Below are positions 55,058 through 64,000 of a stretch of DNA of 64,000 nucleotides, one piece after another. Origin of the DNA: Spisula solida (taxonomy: Eukaryota > Mollusca > Bivalvia > Venerida > Mactridae); contig OX365952.1 in NCBI GenBank assembly GCA_947247005.1, positions 47,100,722 to 47,164,721 of the forward strand, written 5' to 3'. The notes under the pieces are model-generated. The model was not told the origin of the DNA and ran no database searches. It worked only from the letters and a program-made list of their open reading frames with translations. Position 1 is the stretch's first letter, and the number at the start of each line of letters is the position of its first letter. A program made the translations under genes and the position numbers.

Positions 55058-58000
55058 ATGTACTCTACAAGTTATATAAAACAGGGGAAAACACAGGTGG
55101 AAGATGGACGTAGAACTGTGATAGACTATCTGAGAATATATGCAGAAGGTTTTAGAGACAGCGAGGCATTTGTGTTTGCATCTTATACCGGAGGGAGAGA
55201 AGTGGTAACATGGGGTGAACTCCATGATAGATCTGTAGCCTTTGCCAATTCGTTAATTCAACTAGGAGTTCACCCTGGAGAGGTTGTTGCGGTCAATCTA
55301 CGCCCATGTCCGGAATGGTTGTACACCGCCTTTGGTACAATGCTTGCTGGTGCGTGTGTGGCAAGCATTTCATTAACTTACAAAGATGGAAGTGACCTTG
55401 TTGCAACGATGAACAGGATCGCAAATTGTTCTATGTTAGTAATGGATCCCGGAGAAGACGGTGAAAATTGGAATATCGTCCGAAGTTTACTTGATACATA
55501 TTCGACCGATGGAACGGCTTCGTCAAAGAAGATGCCTTTCTTACGATATATCATAGGGTATGAGAAAGATGGAGGCAGATTCATGGATGATGTTAAACCA
55601 CTGCGTGACCTTACCAACAAAGAACCTACTGATACTACACTACCGCAAGTAATAGAAGATACCCTGGCAGTCCTTCTTCAGACGTCTGGAAGCACTGGAG
55701 TTCCGAAGCTAGTTGCGCTTACACAACGCAACCTGATGTTTGTCCACCAGTCAACGTCAGATGTAGGGGGTTTTCTTACGCAGACAAGCGGCGTACAATT
55801 TAATGACCGTCCCTTCAGTTGGGCAGGGGGTTTCCCATGGTCGGTTCTATCAGGACAAAAGCGAGTGACAATAAATGGATTTGAACCTCCACCTAAAGAC
55901 AAAATAGCCTGTCTTATCGATATCATTGCGAGAGAAAAATGCAATTTGCTGACAGCTTTGCCACCATTGATACATGCTCTGATTGACAGAAAGGTAATTA
56001 TAAATTGTACAGGTTATGAGTTGTTTCCATTTGTGTTAGCTAAGTTAAACCATCATTTTAACACGATCTGCGTATTAATCCATATACGCATAGAGCAAAC
56101 CAGGGCATGTAGTATTACCGCAATAAAACATACTGTCAAATTGGATGTTACTATTTACGCCCCGTATCACGTGACATATTTATGAATGAATGAACGTAAA
56201 CTTGATAGTAAAAACTTCAACCAGTCGCGATGTGTACGAGTATCCAGTGTTACAGCAATGACGCATCTATTTTTCGAAACTCCAATATACTCTCGAAACG
56301 AAGTTTCATAAAAACCTCTGATAATCAATTCATTTATATTTTTCATTTCATGAAATAGACACCCTATACTCGTGTTAATATAAGTGTTTCAATATTTAAA
56401 ATGTGTTATTTCCTTCAGAAAATTACGAAGGTCGTTTTCATTAACGAGGGAGGTAATTGTACCAGCTAATAAGCCACTCAATTTCAGCGTGAAATTGTGT
56501 TCATTGTCAAATGGGTGTAAATGGGATGCGAGCAGTTAAATAGTACGGGATATTATCGTATTTAGAATCGAGATAAAAACTCGTTCGGGTGCGGAAAATT
56601 AAATCACTCGTGCTACGCACTCGTGATTTATTTTTCCGCAACCGAACTTCTGCCCTTGTTTTATTCATCGACAAAATACGCAAACAGATTTTTATTTCTT
56701 AAACAATAAGTAGCGCATTCGATTAGCAGTAACATTGAGACAATACAATGCACATGTATTGATAATTTAATGAAAATTCCAAGTTTATCCGTAAATACCT
56801 GATTTGCCGCATTCAAATAATATTTTTTTAAATTCTATTTGATGTAGACAAATCTGGTTACCTCATGCAGAGACTTAGCTCTTCAAAATGAGACACTGGA
56901 TAATAAAAACGGATGACAAACAAAACGTTTTATGCAAAATAACAGAATCTGCTGCGTGCTATTTTGCCTTTTCTCTCAGTTTTCAAGTGAGTGTCCAATC
57001 CGTGTTTTTAGATCTTTGATATTAACAATAAGTTCGAAATTCTGTTTGATTTGAAACCTATCAACAAATCCTTTTCGATGTGTTCGAAGTAATTAAGAAG
57101 CACTTCCAATTATACATTTTGAACTGTTGGCATTTTTTTCTAGATCTTGACTCATCAACGCTGGTCCTACTTACGACCTTATAAGACTCGTGCACATTTA
57201 AAAATCTGCATCACAAGGCGCTTCGCATGAGCATATTGTCATGAAAATCGGAACTGGTCGTGTTGACCAAACGGAAGTTGACAAAGATGGTTTTCCATAA
57301 GTCAATAGTAGTTTTCTGACAGTTTTTTCTTGTTTTTTCAAAGTATTGATTTTGTACTTACGACCTATTAATTCTAATCCAGCGATATGTAGTTGTTTCT
57401 GGAAATGGACATGTAACTCGCGTGCTGAAGCAGGTGTTCTCTATTTGTTCTTTGGACTTGAATTGAAATCGTCTTCTAAAAGCATTAATTTCGATAATTA
57501 ATATGGTTTGTTTTTAAATTTGGTGTTTTTGCTAATGGCCCCTTATTAATCTGAAAGTTCTCCGCGGCAGGTCATATCCTTTCATAAGACAAAATTTTCC
57601 TCAACATGTAGAGCAGTGTGAGTTATATCACCGGTTAGGAAACAGTCTGGGAAAACTGGGTACATGAATTGACCGCTGTATATAGCTGAACAGATGTTGA
57701 GAACAGCGTCTGTTGAGTGATACCCCCTGTCCGAATTTTCATTTTCTTTACGAAACTTGGTATGTGAGTAGAGACAAATAAGGAGATCATGCACGTTTAC
57801 CTACTTGTTTGATTTTGACATAAAGGTTGTTGCTACCGAGACAGAAGAGGTGCAAATACGTCCAAAATCTTGATAATTCAATAACTCGAGTTTGACAAAA
57901 TTATGGTGGCTATGGAGACAGAAATGGTGAATATAAATAAAAAAAATCTAAATTGGTCATTGCTTTAGGCCGGTAGGGAACTTCTGTATTGCTTGCAATT

Positions 58001-58907
58001 CTTCAGAGTCTTGTTTACATGGGTATTTAGTGACGTACATAAAACGTACGTTAAATGTATACTACATTTCTATTATACGCACGCACGTATAATAATGCAT
58101 AATGCATTATGCATATTTTCTTAACACTGGAGATATTGTTATATTTTTCAGGATGAATTACCCCCGAATTGGCCTGTGACAAATTTATTAACAGGGGGAC
58201 AGCCGCTTACACAAAGCCTTTCTAAGGCCATTGGGTCGATTACACCAAGTATGGTTTCAGCCTATGGTGGAACCGAGTTCTTCGTAATCCTTATGGCGAT
58301 ATCTACCGAATCCTCTTATAAAGAATATTGTTGTGGAACACTTATTGAAGGGCCAGCAATTGCAGTAAAAATCGTGGATGAAAACGAAGAAATTGTCCCT
58401 GTAAATACCAAAGGTGAGTTGTATGTAAAATCCGAAGCAGTATTTCAAGGTTACTACAACGATCCTGAGAAAACAGCGGCGACAATGACCCCCGATGGTT
58501 GGTACAAAACAGACGACATCGTCCTAATGACAGAAAACGGTGAATTTTTCGTCTACGGTCGAAAATCAAATCTTATTATATCGGGTGGAATGAATGTTGC
58601 TCCAGAAATATTGGAGCATTCTATAAAACAATGTCCCGGTATCGCCACGGTGGTTGTTGTCCCTATACCGGATGACGTTTACTATCAAGTCTTATGCGCA
58701 TGCCTGATACGTGAGAAGGGAAGTGACGTCACAGAAGAAGAGGTGAGGGCTTTCTGTGAACACATTCACAACGACAAGCCGAAAATGTTTACAGTTCTTC
58801 CAAAATATTACGTTTGCCTGGAAGGTTTTCCCGAAACTGCGACCGGAAAAACATCTCGCCCGGCGCTGATAAAAATGGCAGAAGGAATGTTTGCTAAATC
58901 TCAGTAA
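55058..58907 (+). CDS. acyl-CoA synthetase (AMP-forming), 2 exons
   Basis: Exons 55058-55993 and 58152-58907, phase 0, encode 563 residues, a normal length for a medium-chain acyl-CoA synthetase or 4-coumarate-CoA-ligase-like enzyme. The family activates a carboxylic acid with ATP to an acyl adenylate, then passes it to CoA. Visible motifs are TSGSTGVPK (209-217, ATP phosphate loop), YGGTE (350-354, adenine binding), GWYKTDD (428-434), YGRKSN at the domain hinge (about 447) and TATGKTSR with catalytic lysine 545. GWYKTDD has Asp where the family normally has Gly (GWYKTGD); the second Asp, which binds ribose, is kept. There is no obvious signal peptide, and the end KSQ is not a peroxisomal signal. 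The substrate cannot be told. The intron holds a dispersed repeat and a MITE. An AATAAA follows at 59095-59100. A tandem duplicate begins at 63549. Confidence 0.9.
56165..56705 (-). repeat. 560-bp dispersed repeat with a terminal hairpin, copy 2
   Basis: Inverse of 33765-34335: ATATTTATGAATGAATGAAC at the left, AACGAGGGAGGTAATTGTAC in the middle, and a hairpin around TTAAATCACTCGTGCTACGC at the right. It lies in the intron of the acyl-CoA synthetase, 170 bases after the donor. The open frame continuing past the donor into this repeat is not coding. Confidence 0.75.
57156..57385. mobile_element. MITE of the ATCGCTGGCTTAGAA family, copy 5
   Basis: The right end, GTACTTACGACCTATTAATT followed by CTAATCCAGCGAT, and the interior CATGAAAATCGGAACTGGTC match the other copies. 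The left end is degraded (CAACGCTGG). It lies in the acyl-CoA synthetase intron. Confidence 0.65.
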
Positions 58908-59689
58908 TACGTTCGTTATATAATCTGGACATGTAAGTAAGGCATATTCCAACTGTAACGGACACATATGGAAGTATAAAACAGGATTTTTTTATCATTA
59001 TATCGTGTTATACAGTTATATGAACTCACATGATATACTATACCGGTAGAAGGAATTACTAAAATTGTATTTAAAAGAAATGTTTTAATTGTTAAATAAA
59101 GAACTAATTAAATTGGTAGTAAACGTGTCGGACTCTATTTCTACGTATTTAAAATACAGTGTAGCTACCAAGTAAGAACAGCTATTTTTGTTTTAGAAGC
59201 GAAGCAAATTTTGTCTTGTATTTGTAATCATTAGTGATGTAAAAGTCATTTGGTATTGCTATACTGAACTATACTGTTTGCGTAACTGTAACAATAACAG
59301 AGTTATTAATCAGAGCAAATAAACACAATTATTAAATGCTAGTTTGTTACGTATTTTTGTATATAGTAAAAGGTGTTAAATCAACTCGAGATATTTGATA
59401 ACTTCCCAATCGAGCCTTTGTTCAATCTTGGTGACTATTCTCGCCAAGAAAATTGGTGATGTCAAATTAGTCCATTAGTGCAGGCCAATATGCCATATCA
59501 CATTTAACGATAATACAGTTGATATTTTAATGGCACTCAGCAAAACATTTGCCTATCGCCATTAACAAAGCCATGACCACTGATAGTAAAGACAATATTT
59601 ACAAAGTAAACAAACGGTGAAAATACAACCAAACATAAAGCACATTAATAGACATAATAATATCTGGTATTGTGCGCCAAGGATAACAC
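58908..59689 (+). other. 3' flank of the acyl-CoA synthetase gene
   Basis: AATAAA at 59095-59100 is a likely polyadenylation signal. A single terminus related to the MITE at 38131 (GTAAAAGTCATTTGGTATTG) lies near 59240. Otherwise nothing is recognised. Confidence 0.45.
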
Positions 59690-62600
59690 TAAACCCGGTT
59701 AAAGGAACTCTCACCAATTATCAAAACCATCTTCCAAAAATCACTTTACGAAGGTTTTTTGCATTCTCATTTGAAGACATCAAATGTTGCTCCCATCTAC
59801 AAAAAGGGACAGGTCAAATCCCGCCAATAGGTCAACCCATCTCATTGATATGTGCACTATGCTAAACCATTGAGCGCAATGTCGCCTCGTCTATTGTATA
59901 ACATTTTACCCAGCATAACATCCTTTACCACCTTCAACATGAGTTTCTAGAGAAAAGGTCGTGTGTCACCCAACTTAGTAATCTTGTGAACGCCCTTGTC
60001 ACCGCAGTCTTTCATAAATAGCAGATAGACCTCATACTCTTAGATTTCAGCAAGGCTTTCGACAACGTCAGCAATGAGAAAGTCCTGCTTTAACTATATT
60101 CCATTAAGTCCGAGGCCAAACATTAAAATGGACCAAAAGCTTTCTAGATAGTATCAGTTCCAGTCAGTAGATTTGAATGGCACTAGCTCAGATGCTATCC
60201 CTGTTTCTTCAGGAGTGACCCGGGGGTCTGTGCGGGGTCCTCTCCTCTTCTTAACAGATATAAATGACCTCCCACAGAGCATCAGCTGGAAAGTCCAATA
60301 CAATACAATACAATCTTTATTTTAAGTCGGAATACATGTACAACCAAGTAACATTAGCTATGTATAGCTATTATCCGACATTTTTAACAAAATTATGAAT
60401 TAACAAACATAATTATAAAAACATGTAAACAAAGTTTAAGACATTTAAGGTAAAAACTATACAACATTTTATATATCAAAAAATATGTTTTAAAATAGAT
60501 ACACATTGAGCAGAGAATAAGAAAGAAACATGCATTAAAATTAAAAATCAATACAGTAAGTAAGTGAGTTTATTTTCAAAGTACCTGTAGGCCAAAGGCC
60601 TGTCAGATATACACACATTACTACAAAACATATCTAGCAAACATGGCAACGGCAAGTATAAATGTACATATGAAAATAAAACGACAACACAAACAAAGTG
60701 AGACAAAGCAAAAAGCAGTCTGTGGACGTGCGAATTATGCGTGGATAAAGAGAGGGAGAGTAGTTGTTTAGCGGAGAAGGGTAAATGGTGAAAAGCAATT
60801 TGTTTACAAGAATAACATTACATATGGATGGCAACGCCACAGGTTACAGTCAGGAAAAGAAAAACGGATATTGACAGGTTGGGGATGAAAATATGGAAAG
60901 ATAGTTAACTAGGCCATACAGCGGAGAAGGGATACATAATTTACAAAATAAGAACACAATTTTGAAAACATAAAATTACATATTTACGCATGCAGAGAAT
61001 CAATATTCATCTTAAATATATACATTGCTTGGGAAGAACATGATCATAAAAAAGTACGTAAACGAACGAAATCAATAGGCATTTTGACACACGTAGACAT
61101 GCAAACGTATATTTAGCATAATAAATATTTCAAGGTGATATTTCCAACAAAACAACCAGTCTTCCTTTGAAAAAATATCTGTTAAATTAAATTGCATCTT
61201 GTTGAATTTTAAATGCTTTAAAAATAAAACACTTTTAAAAGTTTCTAATTGTTGATTCACAGTTGTTTTCAAAGAGTAATTTGAACTTGAGTATGCTATT
61301 TTATAAATAAACATACTACATTTAAATTCAAAGATAAGCACACATACATCTACTCAATTTCGACGTGAGCACATTAAAATCAAACACGTTACTGATAAAT
61401 AAAAAAATTATAAAGCTACACATATATACGAGCAGCGTGATAGCAAAATAACAATGACACTTCACATCATACAAGTATAATACAACAGAAAAGTTGTAAA
61501 GTTCATTGTTTGCTCAAATAACAGTAGGAACAAATACAGCTCTCTCTGCTCCATATACTGACCAGGCTCTTGAATCTGTTACAGTCAGATTGGACCCTAA
61601 ACTGTTGTGGGAGATCATTCCAAAGCCTGGCTGCACTGTATCGAAAAGAGCTGAGACCATAACTTGAGGTTTTTACCTTTGGAATAATAGCAGTGTTTGT
61701 ATACCTGAAGGAGTAGGAAGATTTCTTAATTTTGATCAAATCATGTAAATAGGCAGGTGTTTCTTTATTTGATTTTTGAATACTTCCAGAGCTATAGATC
61801 TCAGCCTTCTTACTTTTTATGAAGGTAATTTTCATTTGTGTTTTAGTTCACAGTAAGAGGAAATGTGATCATTATAAATAAAACGAAGTGCACGTTCTTG
61901 TATTTTTTTCATCTGTTTGGTATTTACTTCACGCCAGAAGTGCCATGTCAAAGGGCAATTATTAAAATTTGACATAATAAATGAATAATAAATATTAAGT
62001 TTTTCTTATTTGCATAGTTTATTTCCTAGACGTTTGAGAATATTTAACTGTCTGGATGCTTTCTTGCAAATATTTGAAACATGAGTTATTAAAATTTAAT
62101 TTGAAGACTAAGTAGTTTTACTTCATCTTCGCATTGAATATCAATATCACCCAAAGTAAACGAAATATTAGATTTGTGAGGTTTTTTGTATAGTCAGCTT
62201 GACTAATATTGACTTAATATAATCTTTTTTAAATTGTCAGGATTCGCTTTCATTTTGTTGTCTGAGAACCATTGAATCAGCGACATGCTATCGTTTTCTA
62301 GGATCGATTTTACTTGTATGTGAGAAAGATAGAGTGTTATCATCTGCATAGTTATAAAGGCTACTTTCCTGAACAAAGTGAAAAATATCATTTATAAATA
62401 TGTTGAACGGCACATGCCCCAAAATACATCCCTGTGGTACTCCTTTAAATAAAGTTTGAGCTTTGCAAAGAGTCCAAATTCATACATTGTTTTCTGTTTT
62501 AGAGATAGCTGTCAATAAGTTCAAGGACCTTACCGGTGGCACCATAGGCTTCAAGTTTCAGCAGCAGCAGGTCATGAGGCAAACAATCAAATGCTTTAGA

Positions 62601-62985
62601 AAGGTTCATCAAGAGAACTGCTACATATTTGTTTGTATCTAGGTCTTTTTCCAGTCCTCTATAATTTTGAGAAGAAACGTCCGCCTTTTTTGCAGATAAT
62701 ACAGCAGTATACATGTACCTACCATTGTCATCTGCAAAGGAGTCTACAACACTCTAAAATGACCTTAAAACACTAGAAAGGTTGCAGCTGTCCAAATGTC
62801 AGGTTTACCACGTCACCCATAGGAAACATCCTATACCAACTAAAAACTATCTCCGTGGAGTACTATTGGAAACCGTCACATCAGCCAAATACCTGGGCGT
62901 GAACTTCTCAAATAACTTATCTTGGAATAAGCAAATCAAAAGGTCAACCAAAACTGCGAAACACACCCTGTGCTCGGATGTTTAA
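59690..62985 (+). pseudogene. degraded LINE reverse transcriptase, interrupted
   Basis: Plus-strand frames give SHLKTSNVAPIYKKG, then PISLICALC, NILYHLQHEFLEKRSCVTQL, LILLDFSKAFDNV, and GVTRGSVRGPLLFL with INDLPQSISWKV up to 60296. After the insertion, 62683 onward gives RLF-ADNTAVYM and AKYLGVNFSNNLSWNKQI. This is the fixed order of a CR1/jockey-type reverse transcriptase, with stops and frameshifts and the FADD box changed to FADN. A second LINE copy (60297-62682) splits it between SISWKV and RLFADN. Confidence 0.8.
60297..62682 (-). mobile_element. 5'-truncated LINE inserted in another LINE
   Basis: On the minus strand: VAVLLMNLSKAFDCLPHDLL near 62600, SLIQWFSDNKMKANPDNLKK near 62260, and at 61503-61835 a C-terminal end with KTSSYGLSSFRYSAARLWND, ending at a stop. 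A long 3' untranslated part follows and finishes with AATAAAG and TTGTA repeats at 60297-60330, a usual CR1/L2-like tail. GTCC is present at both edges (60293-60296 and 62679-62682), with weaker similarity beyond (AAAGTCC, AACGTCC). Stops and shifts in the coding part show it is inactive. Confidence 0.75.
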
Positions 62986-63548
62986 GTATAGTGCTTCCTT
63001 CACTGTCCGCTTATCTAGTATCTTCTTGTAATCAAAACCCGACCTACTGTGTAACATAGAAAATATTTCACCCAAGGATGCTAGGTCGAACAAAACATGA
63101 TAAATAGGCCATTTCACATTAACAAAATACTTTGTTTACTTTGTACATGATACACTTTTAGCATACCATCGTGGATATTCAAGGTTAAACTTGATAAATA
63201 AATGCAAATACATAAACTGCATGTAATCTCGTTTAATTTATATCACGTCTCGTACAGATAAGTGCAAAAGGGTTGCCTCTTAAATTACAGAAGCTTGATG
63301 GTCATAGTAATGCATGTACATGTATACCGCAAAATACCATGTGTAATATACAGCCCTCGACTACAACTACAATAACAGTACAATTATTATTTTTAAGTTA
63401 TTCTGTTGATGATACAACACGCCTATGTATATATCTAACTGATTAACACCCAGAGCGTTCCGCGTTATCTTAGTCACATGAACTAAACAGTTTTATTATT
63501 GTACAACCATTCAAACGTAAATCATTAGGATAATAATTGTTACGAAAT
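62986..63548. other. upstream region of the second acyl-CoA synthetase
   Basis: AT-rich, with no recognised repeat. It must include the promoter and 5' UTR of the gene starting at 63549 unless there is an upstream exon in the LINE region. Confidence 0.35.
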
Positions 63549-64000
63549 ATGTATTCTACAAGTTATATCAAGCAGGAGAAAACGTACGAGGACGATGGAC
63601 GAAGAACTTTGATAGACTGTCTGAGGATATATGCAGAGAGTTTGCGGAACAGAGAAGCATTTGTGTTCGCATCTTATACCGGAGGGAGAAAAGTTGTTAC
63701 ATGGGGTGAACTACTTGATAGGTCTGTTGCCGTTGCCAAGTCGTTGATTCAGCTAGGAGTTAAAGCTCAAGATGTTGTTGCGGTCAATCTACGCTCTTGT
63801 CCGGAATGGTTGTACACCGCCTTCGGTACAATGATCGCCGGTGCGTGTGTGGCAAGCATTTCATTTACTTACAAAGATGGAAGTGACCTTGTTGCAACGA
63901 TGGATAGGATTATGAATTGTTCTATGTTAGTTATGGATCCCGGAGAGAAAGGTGAAAATTGGAATATCGTCCGAAGTCTACTTGATAAATATTCCATCGA
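63549..64000 (+). CDS. acyl-CoA synthetase, tandem duplicate, 5' part only
   Basis: An open frame from ATG at 63549 continues to the window edge (150 codons). It begins MYSTSYIKQEKT and aligns without gaps to the N-terminus of the gene at 55058, sharing FVFASYTGGR, VTWGEL, CPEWLYTAFGTM and VMDPGE. About one residue in six differs by eye, and no frame break is seen, which suggests a functional paralogue. The AMP-binding and catalytic motifs lie beyond the window. Both copies start with the same few residues, so the start codon choice is well supported. Confidence 0.88.
   Translation, partial: MYSTSYIKQEKTYEDDGRRTLIDCLRIYAESLRNREAFVFASYTGGRKVVTWGELLDRSVAVAKSLIQLGVKAQDVVAVNLRSCPEWLYTAFGTMIAGACVASISFTYKDGSDLVATMDRIMNCSMLVMDPGEKGENWNIVRSLLDKYSI

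Noticed and set aside
55994..56185. Extension of the acyl-CoA synthetase frame past 55993 to a stop at 56185
   Set aside because: A GTAATT donor lies at 55994, the extension enters a dispersed repeat, and the downstream exon at 58152 completes the enzyme in phase.
1..64000. A novel multi-gene defence or metabolic system
   Set aside because: The genes present belong to separate known animal families with no shared regulation or arrangement that would suggest a system.

Overview
The window is eukaryotic nuclear DNA. It is AT-rich, has spliced genes with GT-AG introns, and is crowded with short inverted-repeat transposons, tRNA-derived SINEs, LINE remnants and minisatellites. The gene content and repeat style suggest a lophotrochozoan, most likely a bivalve mollusc: intronless nicotinic-receptor-like genes in a cluster, an acyl-CoA synthetase tandem pair, and AGGTCA-rich dispersed repeats. 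The species is inferred, not proven.

Layout. 1-2468: two intronless Cys-loop receptor genes, head to head, the left one cut by the window edge. 2469-8161: intergenic, with a 908-bp TTAA-bounded transposon, a SINE and palindromic MITEs. 8162-21968 (minus): an eight-exon gene for a coiled-coil ubiquitin-binding protein of the TNIP/ABIN-NEMO type. Its introns hold a 53-bp array that repeats an exon end with its splice donor, and a 2.4-kb array of 40-bp units. 22-32.4 kb: repeats and no recognised gene. 32405-42190 (plus): a seven-exon METTL24-like membrane-anchored methyltransferase whose introns are largely transposon sequence. 42.2-55 kb: mostly repeats, with one weak small ORF on the minus strand, one orphan exon candidate, and several nested elements whose target-site duplications can be read directly. 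55058-58907 (plus): a two-exon acyl-CoA synthetase. 59-63 kb: a LINE inserted into another LINE. 63549 to the end: the start of a second acyl-CoA synthetase, a tandem duplicate.

The genes do not form an operon or pathway. The receptors would act at the cell surface, the TNIP-like protein in innate immune or NF-kB signalling, the methyltransferase probably in the secretory pathway, and the synthetases in fatty or organic acid activation. I see no new multi-gene system. The most distinctive structures are the array of eight consecutive splice donors, the insertions whose empty sites can be reconstructed from sequence alone (including an 8-bp-TSD foldback whose removal rejoins a LINE reading frame), and three unrelated minisatellites whose units all carry CACGTG.
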